From Paenibacillus sp. (GTDB taxonomy: Bacteria > Bacteroidota > Bacteroidia > Bacteroidales > Muribaculaceae), in NCBI GenBank assembly GCA_023663345.1, contig JAMPHR010000002.1, forward strand, positions 311,331 through 375,330: a stretch of DNA of 64,000 nucleotides, given 5' to 3'. A program made the translations under genes and the position numbers. Below the pieces are notes generated by a model, which saw nothing but the letters and a program-made list of their open reading frames with translations, was not told the DNA's origin and did no database searches. Position 1 is the stretch's first letter; each line of letters starts with the position of its first letter. This document shows, one piece after another, positions 1-7,523 of this stretch.

Positions 1-600
1 GCCACCCAGTCGCCTGTCGATGCCCTCATAGGATTGCGGGCCGAGGGGTATGACACGGTGTATGTCCAGAGCTCGACTCTGATTGACGGAGCCGAGATGG
101 CCGAGGTGCGCAAGGCTGTGGAGGAAACGGTCCGATTTTTCAGGCTTGTGAGGACCGGACGTCCGCTTCTGTACAGTCCCGACGATTGCCGGGAGGTGGC
201 CTCGGTTCTGCTTAAGGAACCGTGTGCCGAGGGGGAGGCTGTGGTGTATGCCGGTCATGGCAATATGCTTCCGAGCACTGCCACTTATGCCCAGCTCGAC
301 CATATCCTTGTGACTTCGCCCGAGGCCAAGGGGGTGTATCACGTGAGCACCATCGAGGGATACCCTACCGCGGAGTCCACCCTCGCGCAGATAGCCCGTG
401 GCACCGAGGTGAGGACTGTAAAGCTCGTGCCGTTGTTGCTCGTGTGTGGCAACCACACCAGGAATGATATTGCTGTGGATTATGCCGACGCTGTGCGCAA
501 GGCCGGTTATGAGCCTAAGGTGGTGATGAGGGGACTCGGCGAGAATCCCGAAATCCGCGCCATATACGTGAACCGAGTCAGGGAGCTGCTCGGCCGATAG
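1..600 (+). CDS. cbiK: Sirohydrochlorin cobaltochelatase, CbiK type (5' end missing)
   Basis: The reading frame is open from the first base, so the start lies outside the window and at least 199 residues are seen. CbiK inserts cobalt into sirohydrochlorin in the anaerobic cobalamin pathway; related chelatases can insert iron or nickel. Family signatures are visible: the GHGN metal/substrate histidine segment in the middle, a TIEGYP segment (family VEGYP), and a C-terminal LLLVCGNHTRND with the second conserved histidine. The visible part matches the C-terminal two thirds of a roughly 300-residue family member. No neighbouring cobalamin gene is in view, so the metal is inferred. A strong hairpin with an AT-rich tail follows about 75 bases downstream. 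Confidence 0.85.
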   Translation, partial: ATQSPVDALIGLRAEGYDTVYVQSSTLIDGAEMAEVRKAVEETVRFFRLVRTGRPLLYSPDDCREVASVLLKEPCAEGEAVVYAGHGNMLPSTATYAQLDHILVTSPEAKGVYHVSTIEGYPTAESTLAQIARGTEVRTVKLVPLLLVCGNHTRNDIAVDYADAVRKAGYEPKVVMRGLGENPEIRAIYVNRVRELLGR

Positions 601-674
601 CCCGACTTTTGACTCTCTATCAGTTTTTCAGACACTCTCAAAGGGAGATAGTTCATACTTTTGATGTAGCGAGC

Positions 675-720
675 CCGGTCATGGGAGGATGGTGACACCT
701 CCTGTGACCGGAATTTTATT
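675..720 (+). terminator. Intrinsic terminator after cbiK
   Basis: Arms CCGGTCA (675-681) and TGACCGG (705-711) pair perfectly. GGAGG (684-688) and CCTCC (698-702) extend the stem after a two-base internal mismatch. AATTTTATT follows on the plus strand, which favours termination of the gene ending at 600. Confidence 0.65.
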
Positions 721-806
721 GGTCGGAGGGGATAGCGATCCGGGGAAGGAGAGGGGGATCCCGGAGTCAAGGGGCAGAACAAAGAGGAGGAGAAGGAGAG
801 AGGGGA

Positions 807-1676
807 TCAGAAGTCGCTGAAGAGGCGGGGCTTGATGCCGAGGCCGATGCGGAGCATGGAGTGGAACTCCTTGTAGGCCAGGAGGCCCTCGCCATAGCCG
901 TTGTAGTACTGGAGGAAGAGGTACTGGTTGTCGCGCTTGAAGATACGGTAGTTCAGCTCGATGATGGTATTGTAGTTGAGTCGCCATCCCTTGCGCTTGA
1001 CGAGCGACACGGCCACGCCGAAACGCTCGTTGAGGGTGGTGAACTGGGTGCCCACCTGATAGATGCCGCAGTAGTCGAGGATGTCCTTGTTCTCCATGCC
1101 GTCGATTATGGGGATCCAGAATTTACCGTGGACAGTGAGTTGCGGGCCTATCATGATATTGCCACCGAGCGAGATGCGGTTCCAGGAGCGGGAGGCGGTG
1201 CCGTCACGTCCGTTGGACTCGTGCTCGAGTATAAGGTTGACCTTGCCCACGAAGCGGTTGCGCACGAAGAGGGGTTTGGTGAGACCGATACCGGGATTGA
1301 AGTTGAGGTCGGTCATGGGCATGGAGTTCTCGAGGATGTTCCAGAAACATTTCTGACTGTAGAACAGGAACAGGTAGGTGCCCAGGGGCAGGGTACTCTT
1401 GGTGAGGCGCTGGGCTATGGAGATCTGAAACTTTATGTTGGTGTTGCTCTTGCTGATCTTCTGTCCAACAGGGGGGCCGAAGATGAAATAGTTGTCCTTG
1501 TAGAGTCCGAAGTAGGGGCCTGAATCGAAAGCCTGGCGGATACTGTCGGAGTTGACTGTCTCTTCGGCGGGAGATATGTTCACTATCTGAGCCCTGAGGG
1601 CTGGAGCTGACAGGAGAAACGATATGAGCAGTGCGGCTAAGAAGCGCATGTGGGACGGAGTGGCTAAGAAGCGCAT
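807..1676 (-). CDS. pldA: Outer-membrane phospholipase A (OMPLA)
   Basis: Predicted outer-membrane beta-barrel phospholipase (A1/A2 activity in the family) that hydrolyses phospholipids mislocalised to the outer leaflet. A signal peptide ends near ALRAQ at residue 30. The catalytic segment HESNGRDGTASRSWNR matches the E. coli OMPLA motif HQSNGR...SRSWNR, with His152, Ser154 and Asn166 at exactly the same spacing as E. coli His142, Ser144 and Asn156. Alternating aromatic strands follow, and the protein ends in Phe as many barrels do. Length (289) is normal. Two in-frame ATGs lie 27 bases apart inside a short direct duplication, so the start could be 1649. A TAATTTTG -7 box lies upstream on this strand at 1698-1705. 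Confidence 0.88.
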   Translation of the reverse strand: MRFLATPSHMRFLAALLISFLLSAPALRAQIVNISPAEETVNSDSIRQAFDSGPYFGLYKDNYFIFGPPVGQKISKSNTNIKFQISIAQRLTKSTLPLGTYLFLFYSQKCFWNILENSMPMTDLNFNPGIGLTKPLFVRNRFVGKVNLILEHESNGRDGTASRSWNRISLGGNIMIGPQLTVHGKFWIPIIDGMENKDILDYCGIYQVGTQFTTLNERFGVAVSLVKRKGWRLNYNTIIELNYRIFKRDNQYLFLQYYNGYGEGLLAYKEFHSMLRIGLGIKPRLFSDF

Positions 1677-1697
1677 GTGAGAAATGGATTAACGCTA

Positions 1698-1705
1698 CAA
1701 AATTA
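1698..1705 (-). promoter_or_regulatory. Candidate -7 box for pldA
   Basis: On the minus strand this reads TAATTTTG, matching the Bacteroidetes TAnnTTTG element, about 22 bases before the upstream ATG. No clear TTTG -33 element is seen at the usual distance. Confidence 0.4.
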
Positions 1706-1748
1706 GTGAATTAACTGTAATTATTGGCGATTGGCGGAATTTTTGCCT

Positions 1749-1756
1749 AATTTTGC
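1749..1756 (+). promoter_or_regulatory. Candidate -7 box for the DUF4369-like lipoprotein
   Basis: TAATTTTG matches TAnnTTTG and lies 20 bases before the ATG at 1777. A TTGG lies 22 bases upstream (1724-1727), slightly beyond ideal spacing. It is back to back with the pldA -7 box. Confidence 0.45.
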
Positions 1757-1776
1757 CGAACATTATCAGCATACAG

Positions 1777-2859
1777 ATGAATAAGTCACGCAATATACTG
1801 TCGTTTCTCATAGTCCTGCTTATGGCGGGGATGGTCATGACCTCGTGCAAGAATGATGAGGAGTTTGTGATCAACTGTGACATCAAGGGGCTTGGCAATC
1901 ATGGCCTTGAGATGGTCTATTTCACCCGTGACGGCATCAGCAAGCAGTCGTTCCACCCGGTAGACGGCAAAGTGGAGCTGAAGGCCTCGTCGGCCCAGCC
2001 CACGATGGTCGAGGTGTTCACCCTCGACGGCGAACTGCTGTTCAGCTGTGTGGCCAGCAACGGCGACGAGATCAAGGTAAAGATGAACCTCGACGATCCG
2101 CGCTCGCTCACACTCACCGGCCAGGACGCATCGCGCGACTTCACCGCATATATCACCGAGCATGACTCACTGCTGAGAAACGGAAGTGACGCCGAGGTCA
2201 ACCGCATGATAGCCGAGGCGGTGCGCTCCCATCCCGCGAGCATGGCATCGACCCTGCTCATGGTGACACGGTTCCGCACCGACGGTTACGAACTTCTCGC
2301 CGACTCCCTGCTCAACGAGATAGCGCCTGATGCACGTCCCCGCCTGCTTGTGGATGCCTACGCCTCGGCTGTGGGAGAGCAGGTGTCGACAACAACCCGT
2401 GGAGAGATCCGCTCGTTCACCCTGCGCAACGCCAAGGACACCGTGGTGAGATACACTCCGGGTATGCACAGCTATACGTTGCTGGTGTTCAGCGACTCAC
2501 GCAAGCCCGACAGTATAATCGACCGCCTGGCCGACCTGCGCAAGACCCTCAAAAGCCGTCGCCTGCAGATGGTGGAGGTGTCGCTGGCACCCGACTCAGC
2601 CACATGGGTCACGAGCATCGACCGAGACAGTGCCAAGTGGCTCCAGGGATGGGTGCCGGGGGGATCGGCCGCCACTCAGATACGCCGTCTGTCCATACCC
2701 AGAACCCCTTATTACATAGTGTCGGACAGCCTCGGCCACCAGTATTACCGTGGCACGTCGCTCTACACAGCCGATACCATAGTGCGCTCGCGCCTGAAAG
2801 CCTATATCGTGAAGGACACTGTGGCCGCGAAGACCGACAGCGCTCCCGCCGTGAGGTAA
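1777..2859 (+). CDS. DUF4369-like lipoprotein with degenerate thioredoxin-like C-terminus
   Basis: ATG 1777 (MNKSRN) is preferred over an upstream TTG at 1753, because 1753 overlaps the likely promoter. A lipoprotein signal peptide ends in MTSC, placing the lipidated Cys near residue 24. The N-terminal third resembles the DUF4369 beta-domain found before thioredoxins in Bacteroidetes (CDIKGLGNHGLEMVYF, then a charged FSCVASNGDEIKVKM segment). The last 130 residues have thioredoxin-fold spacing (YTLLVFSDSRKPDSI, then PYYIVSDSLGHQYYRG) but no CxxC, so redox activity is unlikely. It is probably a periplasmic or envelope-attached protein of unknown role. The next lipoprotein starts 41 bases downstream and may be co-transcribed. 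Confidence 0.7.
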   Translation: MNKSRNILSFLIVLLMAGMVMTSCKNDEEFVINCDIKGLGNHGLEMVYFTRDGISKQSFHPVDGKVELKASSAQPTMVEVFTLDGELLFSCVASNGDEIKVKMNLDDPRSLTLTGQDASRDFTAYITEHDSLLRNGSDAEVNRMIAEAVRSHPASMASTLLMVTRFRTDGYELLADSLLNEIAPDARPRLLVDAYASAVGEQVSTTTRGEIRSFTLRNAKDTVVRYTPGMHSYTLLVFSDSRKPDSIIDRLADLRKTLKSRRLQMVEVSLAPDSATWVTSIDRDSAKWLQGWVPGGSAATQIRRLSIPRTPYYIVSDSLGHQYYRGTSLYTADTIVRSRLKAYIVKDTVAAKTDSAPAVR

Positions 2860-2900
2860 TACACTCTGCAATAAACGGCGTGATGTCACGTTGTTAGGTT

Positions 2901-4313
2901 ATGACAAATACCATCATCTCCTTATTCCGACAAACACTTGCGCCGGCGTTGGCCGCAATCCTGATATTTTCCGTCACTACAGCATGTATAGAGGACGGGG
3001 TGGACAGTTCCCCCTCGTCCCAGCCCGAATTTTCAGCCAGGGAAATCGACATGGGTGAGTTCTTTACCGGAGAGCGCACCCCACGCTCGCGCCTGATGGT
3101 GTATAATTGTCACGACAAGGTGTTGAGCATCAGCAGTGTGTCGTTGCGCGATGCCGGAGCGGGAATATTCCGGCTGAATGTCGACGGCATGGCCGGAGAT
3201 TCATTCAGCGATGTGGAGATACGCCCCGGAGATTCCATATATGTGTACATAGACGCCCTCCTGCCCGAAAACGGGTCGCCCGCACCGGGTGAGGTGAGGG
3301 GGTATCTCGATTTCCTGACCAACGGCGTGGCCAACACCGTGGAGATCAAGGCCACGGGGCAGGATGTGAAGCGCTTACACGCCACCGAGATCACGGCTGA
3401 TGAGAGATGGGATGCTGTGATGCCCTATCAGATATACGACTCGATAGTGGTGAGGTCCGGAGCCACGCTTACACTGCCTCGAGGGGCGAAATTGCATTTC
3501 CATGACAAGGCCTACATGAGGGTGTATGGCTCGCTCGTGACCGAGGGGGAGCCTGACGCACCAGTGGAACTGAGTGGTGACCGCCGGGGCAATGTGGTGG
3601 GCGATATACCGTTTGACCTCATGGCCTCGCAGTGGACAGGGTTGCATTTCGCGCCCGGAAGCACGGGCAACCGCCTGTCGCACACGGTGGTGTGCAACAC
3701 TTCGGCCGGAGTGCTTGCCGATGAGGGGGCCGAGGCCGTGATGGTGAACTGCAGGCTGCGCAACTCGGCCGGATATGCGCTCGAGAGCCGTCACGCCACG
3801 CTGACACTGGCCGGATGTGAGGTGGCCGATGCCTCGCTCGGAGCTTTCCGCATGACGGGTGGTGAGGTCACGGCCAATCATTGCACGTTTGCCAACTATT
3901 ACCTCTTCACCGCTCCGATGGGAGCTATAGTACAGATAGATCATTTCGATGCCTCGAGCGATGACGGGTCGGGACGGCCTTATCTGAAAGCCGAGATTAC
4001 CAACAGCATTATCTACGGCAACGGCACGGATTTCTCGGAGGGGGATCTCAGTGGCACTGATGTGACATTGCGCCGGTGTGTGCTAAAGAGCAACGGCAGT
4101 GACGACCGGAATTTCGTGGAGTGCCTGTGGGGGACTGACCCGATGTTTGCCACGGTTAGGGAGGATTATTATTTCGATTACCGGCTGAAAGGGGAATCAC
4201 CCGCGCTAACTCATGCCGATGCGGCGCTTACGTCGCCGTTGACGGCCCGGGATTTCTATGGCGAGCCACGTTTGCCATCTCCCCGCCCCGGAGCCTATCA
4301 GTCGGGGCTGTAG
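2901..4313 (+). CDS. Lipoprotein with right-handed beta-helix repeats
   Basis: A signal peptide with TTAC lipobox gives a lipidated Cys near residue 29, so this is a probable envelope lipoprotein. Residues 40-150 look like an Ig-like beta-sandwich (FSAREIDMGEFFTGE, then TVEIKATGQD). Residues 175-420 contain short regularly spaced strands with N/C/A-rich turns (TLTLPRGAKLHF, NRLSHTVVCNTSAGV, AVMVNCRLRNSAGYA, TLTLAGCEVADASLG), typical of parallel beta-helix proteins. The closing DPMFA..DYRLKGESPA segment, followed by GAYQ, is common at the end of Bacteroidetes choice-of-anchor or pectate-lyase-fold surface proteins. No catalytic lyase residues were identified, so binding or enzymatic role is unknown. 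Its 3' end overlaps the convergent gene by 16 bases. Confidence 0.72.
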   Translation: MTNTIISLFRQTLAPALAAILIFSVTTACIEDGVDSSPSSQPEFSAREIDMGEFFTGERTPRSRLMVYNCHDKVLSISSVSLRDAGAGIFRLNVDGMAGDSFSDVEIRPGDSIYVYIDALLPENGSPAPGEVRGYLDFLTNGVANTVEIKATGQDVKRLHATEITADERWDAVMPYQIYDSIVVRSGATLTLPRGAKLHFHDKAYMRVYGSLVTEGEPDAPVELSGDRRGNVVGDIPFDLMASQWTGLHFAPGSTGNRLSHTVVCNTSAGVLADEGAEAVMVNCRLRNSAGYALESRHATLTLAGCEVADASLGAFRMTGGEVTANHCTFANYYLFTAPMGAIVQIDHFDASSDDGSGRPYLKAEITNSIIYGNGTDFSEGDLSGTDVTLRRCVLKSNGSDDRNFVECLWGTDPMFATVREDYYFDYRLKGESPALTHADAALTSPLTARDFYGEPRLPSPRPGAYQSGL

Positions 4314-4876
4314 CCCGAGGGGGCAGAGCCGGGAGTCCTGGTGGCTGTCGCAGTCGTTACGGCCTTGGCCTTGCGGGCCTGGGCACGGCGCTCTCGGCGT
4401 GAGTTGCGTATGGCCGAGAGCGGACGATGCACTATGGTGTGGGTGCCGTTGGAGTTACATTCATGTATAGTCACATACTTCTCGGGCTCCGGAGCCTGAG
4501 GGATCTCGGGCCGGGACATAGCCGCTATGGCGGCAGCCTGGGCCTCGCGGGCCTCGCGACGTTCGCGTGCCCGCTGACGGGCACGGGCCGAGCGCTCGAT
4601 GGCCATGTCGATATCCTGGGCGAGAAACGCGAATGCCACGCGCAATGCGGGACTGAACGGCTCAAGGGCGGTTTCCCCCTTGGCGAGATAGAGTTTCATG
4701 AGCTGTATCATGTGGCCGGCAGTCTCGGAGTCGGTGGGGAACACGCGGTGGATGCGCTCAACGAATTTATCGTAGGCCTTGCGCGAGATGGGGAGATCGG
4801 CGGGATACCTGGAGGTGCGGGCCGAGGAAGTTGAGGGAGCAGATGCGGGGGCTGTGGAGGTCGAGGCTGTGTTCAT
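4298..4876 (-). CDS. Small DUF6291-like hypothetical protein
   Basis: The start is set at ATG 4876 (MNTAST) because the upstream in-frame ATG at 4918 overlaps a probable -7 box. Residues 1-30 are a low-complexity Ala/Ser/Thr/Pro leader. Residues 35-105 (KAYDKFVERIHRVFPTD, then LRVAFAFLAQDIDMAIE) resemble the DUF6291 helical domain, usually found in phage or mobile-element replication-linked proteins. A strongly basic helical run (ARQRARERREAREAQA) follows, which suggests nucleic-acid contact or coiled coil. No phage genes are adjacent. The assignment rests on a remembered pattern and is moderate at best; the reading frame is supported by a promoter-like box and codon use. Confidence 0.55.
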   Translation of the reverse strand: MNTASTSTAPASAPSTSSARTSRYPADLPISRKAYDKFVERIHRVFPTDSETAGHMIQLMKLYLAKGETALEPFSPALRVAFAFLAQDIDMAIERSARARQRARERREAREAQAAAIAAMSRPEIPQAPEPEKYVTIHECNSNGTHTIVHRPLSAIRNSRRERRAQARKAKAVTTATATRTPGSAPSGYSPD

Positions 4877-4915
4877 GGCTGATGCGGTTTTAGTGTGGTA
4901 AATGTTGTGATACCG

Positions 4916-4923
4916 CAAAGTTA
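4916..4923 (-). promoter_or_regulatory. Candidate -7 box for the DUF6291-like gene
   Basis: Reads TAACTTTG on the minus strand, about 39 bases before ATG 4876. No convincing -33 element. Confidence 0.4.
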
Positions 4924-4975
4924 GCCTCCCATACCCATAAAAAAGGTGCGATAATGTCGCACATGGCCAAAACTT

Positions 4976-5008
4976 TTTGGGAGATTCAGCGGGAATTTAG
5001 TAATTTTG
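4976..5008 (+). promoter_or_regulatory. purC promoter, Bacteroidetes type
   Basis: TTTG at 4976-4979 and TAATTTTG at 5001-5008 are separated by 21 bases, an excellent match to the Bacteroides primary-sigma consensus. Transcription would begin near 5012, about 26 bases before the purC ATG. Confidence 0.75.
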
Positions 5009-5037
5009 TCCGATAGAACTATATTTACAGCAAAATT

Positions 5038-5991
5038 ATGGCAACAACACTGGTTAACACCGATTTCAATTTCCCCGGCCAGACGGCTGTGTATCATGGC
5101 AAAGTACGTGACGTGTATTCGATAGGCGATGATCTGCTCGTAATGGTCGCCACCGACCGTATCTCGGCATTTGACGTAATCCTCCCCAAAGGTATCCCCT
5201 ACAAGGGACAGGCTCTGAATCAGATCGCCGCCTCGATGCTTGACGCTACCGCCGACCTGGTGCCCAACTGGAAGATCGCCGTTCCCGATCCCATGGTGAC
5301 TGTGGGATACCGTTGCGAGGGCCTGAAGCTCGAGATGATCATACGCGGATATCTTGCCGGCAGCGCATGGCGCGAGTACAAGGCCGGAATGCGCGAGCTG
5401 TGTGGCGTGAAGCTTCCCGAGGGTATGGTGGAGAACCAGCGTTTCCCCGAACCTATAATCACCCCCACCACCAAGGCCGATGCCGGCCACGACGAGAATA
5501 TCTCGCGTGAGGAGGCTATCGCCCAGGGTATCGTGACCGAGGAGCAGTTTGACACCATGGCCGCCTACACCCGCGCCCTCTTCAAGAAGGGTAGCGAGAT
5601 GGCCGCCGAGAAGGGTCTGATCCTGGTGGATACCAAGTATGAGTTCGGACTGCGTGACGGCAAGGTGATACTGATCGACGAGATCCATACCCCCGACTCG
5701 TCGCGCTACTTCTATGCCGATGGCTACGAGGAGCGTCTCGCCAAGGGTGAGCCCCAGAAGCAGCTGTCGAAGGAGTTTGTACGCGAGTGGCTCATGGCCA
5801 ACGGCTTCATGGGCAAGGAGGGCCAGCAGGTGCCCGAGATGACCGACCAGTTCTGCGAGGAGGTTTCGGAGCGCTATATCGAGCTTTACGAGCATATCAC
5901 CGGCAAGAAGTTTGAGAAGGCTCCCGAGGCTCATCTCGAAGACCGCATAGCCAAAAACGTCCTCGACTGTCTGGGGAATTTGAGCAAGTAA
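5038..5991 (+). CDS. purC: Phosphoribosylaminoimidazole-succinocarboxamide synthase
   Basis: Cytosolic purine enzyme that joins CAIR and aspartate using ATP to give SAICAR. At 317 residues it is the usual length of the longer PurC form found in Bacteroidetes. Visible family segments are [20 protein letters not shown] near residue 22 (the nucleotide-binding start of SAICAR synthetase), [15 protein letters not shown], and [20 protein letters not shown] near residue 200. A strong promoter lies directly upstream. The last codons and stop form the left arm and loop of a 10-base-pair hairpin joined to a GGTTAT array, and a 46-base tandem repeat follows. No other pur gene is adjacent. Confidence 0.96.
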   Translation: MATTLVNTDFNFPGQTAVYHGKVRDVYSIGDDLLVMVATDRISAFDVILPKGIPYKGQALNQIAASMLDATADLVPNWKIAVPDPMVTVGYRCEGLKLEMIIRGYLAGSAWREYKAGMRELCGVKLPEGMVENQRFPEPIITPTTKADAGHDENISREEAIAQGIVTEEQFDTMAAYTRALFKKGSEMAAEKGLILVDTKYEFGLRDGKVILIDEIHTPDSSRYFYADGYEERLAKGEPQKQLSKEFVREWLMANGFMGKEGQQVPEMTDQFCEEVSERYIELYEHITGKKFEKAPEAHLEDRIAKNVLDCLGNLSK

Positions 5992-6040
5992 ACTTGCTCA
6001 AAGGTTATGAGGTTATAAGGTTATGGGGTTAAAGGGGGCG
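5979..6040 (+). repeat. Hairpin plus GGTTAT array at the purC stop
   Basis: TTTGAGCAAG (5979-5988) and CTTGCTCAAA (5993-6002) form a perfect 10-base-pair stem with the purC stop codon in the TAAA loop. The right arm is joined directly to GGTTATGAGGTTATAAGG and then runs into the 46-base tandem repeat. This is one of ten such composites in the window. Confidence 0.85.
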
Positions 6041-6248
6041 ACCCGGAGCCTCATGGCTTTTCAAGGTTATGGGGTTAACGGGGTTAACCCGGCGCTTCAT
6101 GGCTTTTCAGGGTTATGGGGTTAACGGGGTTAACCCGGAGCCTCATGGCTTTTCAAGGTTATGGGGTTAATGGGGATGACCAGGAGCCCCATGACATTTT
6201 AAGGTCATGGGGTTGATGGGGGCGACCCGGAGCCCCATGACAAATATG
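6019..6248 (+). repeat. 46-base tandem repeat, five copies
   Basis: Units begin at 6019, 6065, 6111, 6157 and 6203, exactly 46 bases apart, each opening GGTTATGGGGTT (the last GGTCATGGGGTT). Units 2 and 3 carry a doubled GGGGTTAAC motif. Each unit also has a small AGCCTCATGGCT- or CCCCATGA-type dyad. The copies diverge by a few bases each, and the last ends just before the menG start. It fills the whole purC-menG spacer. Confidence 0.9.
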
Positions 6249-6264
6249 TGTATAACAGAATAAG

Positions 6265-6999
6265 ATGCAGGTAGAGAATATCACACCATACGGCGACGGC
6301 TCGGGCGATAAGACCCGGCAGGTGCGGGAGATGTTTGACAACATCGCTCCGGCTTATGATTTCATGAACCGGGCTATGACTCTCGGCATTGACCGTGTAT
6401 GGCGGTCGAGGGCTGTGAGACTGCTCCGCGAGGAGCCTCACGATGATATCCTCGACATCGCTACCGGCACGGGCGACCTGGCCATAAAGCTGGCGCGCGA
6501 GCTGGATCCGATCACCGTGACCGGCGTTGACCTCTCGGAAGGGATGGTGGAGATAGGCCGGCAGAAGGTGGAGAAGATGGGCCTGCAGGAAGTGGTGACG
6601 CTCGGCATAGGCGACTGCCTGCTGTTGCCGTTTACCGACGGGGCTTTTGACGCGGTGACGTGTGCCTACGGTGTGCGCAATTTCGCCGATCTACCCGCCG
6701 GATACAGGGAGATGCACCGTGTGCTCCGCCCCGGAGGCACGGTGGTGATACTGGAGCTGTCCACCCCGCGCTCCAAGGCTGTGAAACCGCTCTACAATCT
6801 GTACACCCGCCATGTGATCCCTACGGTGGGGCGCATGGTGTCGAAGGATGTGAGGGCCTACAGCTATCTGCCCGAGTCGATAGCGGCTGTGCCGCAGGGC
6901 GACGAGATGGTGAAGATAATGCTTGAGGCGGGATTCTCGTCGGCACGTGCCATACCCCTTACTTTCGGGGTGTGTACCATATATGTAGCTAAAAAATAG
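6265..6999 (+). CDS. menG: Demethylmenaquinone methyltransferase (UbiE/MenG)
   Basis: SAM-dependent C-methyltransferase for the last step of menaquinone synthesis. At 244 residues it has normal length. It shows the UbiE family signatures: an early YDFMNRAMTLGIDRVWR segment, SAM motif I DILDIATGTGDLAIKL near residue 67, GVDLSEGMV near residue 88, and late VTCAYGVRNFADL and EMHRVLRPGGTVVILELS. Anaerobic Bacteroidales make menaquinone rather than ubiquinone, so menG is the more apt name; this is an inference from the lineage. The DUF3467 gene follows 22 bases later, probably in one transcript. Confidence 0.93.
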   Translation: MQVENITPYGDGSGDKTRQVREMFDNIAPAYDFMNRAMTLGIDRVWRSRAVRLLREEPHDDILDIATGTGDLAIKLARELDPITVTGVDLSEGMVEIGRQKVEKMGLQEVVTLGIGDCLLLPFTDGAFDAVTCAYGVRNFADLPAGYREMHRVLRPGGTVVILELSTPRSKAVKPLYNLYTRHVIPTVGRMVSKDVRAYSYLPESIAAVPQGDEMVKIMLEAGFSSARAIPLTFGVCTIYVAKK

Positions 7000-7021
7000 A
7001 ACAATATATAAATAATTAATC

Positions 7022-7354
7022 ATGGAAAATAAGCAACAGGAAATCAAGATAGAACTCACACCCGAGGTAGCCAAGGGTATTTACTCCAATCTCGCAGTGA
7101 TCACCCACGGCCCCAACGAGTTTTTCATCGACTTTATCACCATGGCTCCCAATATGCCCGGTGCCAAGGTGCAGAGCCGTATCATCATGAGCCCGGAGAA
7201 TGCCAAGAATCTCCTGGGCGCGCTGATGGAGAACGTGAAGAAGTATGAGAGCACTTTCGGCCCCATCCTTCCCAAGCGTCCCGTAGGCAACCAGGGTGGC
7301 CAGAACGGCAACGGGGAGATCCCCAACCCCTTCATAATGGGCGGCAAAGCTTAG
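7022..7354 (+). CDS. DUF3467 family protein
   Basis: 110-residue soluble protein matching DUF3467, common in Bacteroidetes and of unknown function. The core is KIELTPEVAKGIYSNLAVITHG (residues 9-30, in part), FFIDFITMAPNMPGAKVQSRI and MSPENAKNLLGALMENV. A low-complexity Gly/Asn tail with PNPFIMGGKA ends it. It lies 22 bases after menG. A hairpin plus GGTTAT composite starts three bases after its stop. Confidence 0.88.
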   Translation: MENKQQEIKIELTPEVAKGIYSNLAVITHGPNEFFIDFITMAPNMPGAKVQSRIIMSPENAKNLLGALMENVKKYESTFGPILPKRPVGNQGGQNGNGEIPNPFIMGGKA

Positions 7355-7357
7355 TTA

Positions 7358-7498
7358 TTCAATTTTCTGGCGAAAATTGAAGGTTATGAGGTTATGGGGT
7401 TATAAGGTTATCTAATCCTGCTCCTGAGAAGCGAAAGGGGTTATGAGGTTATCTAATCCTGGTCCCGATGGGCTAAGGGGTTATTAGGTTATCTTTTT
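7358..7498 (+). repeat. Hairpin plus GGTTAT array between DUF3467 and cysS
   Basis: TTCAATTTTC (7358-7367) and GAAAATTGAA (7372-7381) make a 10-base-pair stem with loop TGGC, joined without a gap to GGTTATGAGGTTATGGGG. Two further copies of GGTTATCTAATCCTG-like sequence follow (from about 7406 and 7448), and the array ends at the cysS leader. Confidence 0.85.
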
Positions 7499-7523
7499 CT
7501 CCATGACCTTAAAGAATATTATT

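Noticed and set aside
4921..5934. 337-codon minus-strand frame opposite purC
   Set aside because: Antisense shadow; purC on the other strand has all family signatures and a promoter.
6003..6260. CRISPR-like array in the purC-menG spacer
   Set aside because: The units are direct tandem copies with no unique spacers, and no cas gene is present.
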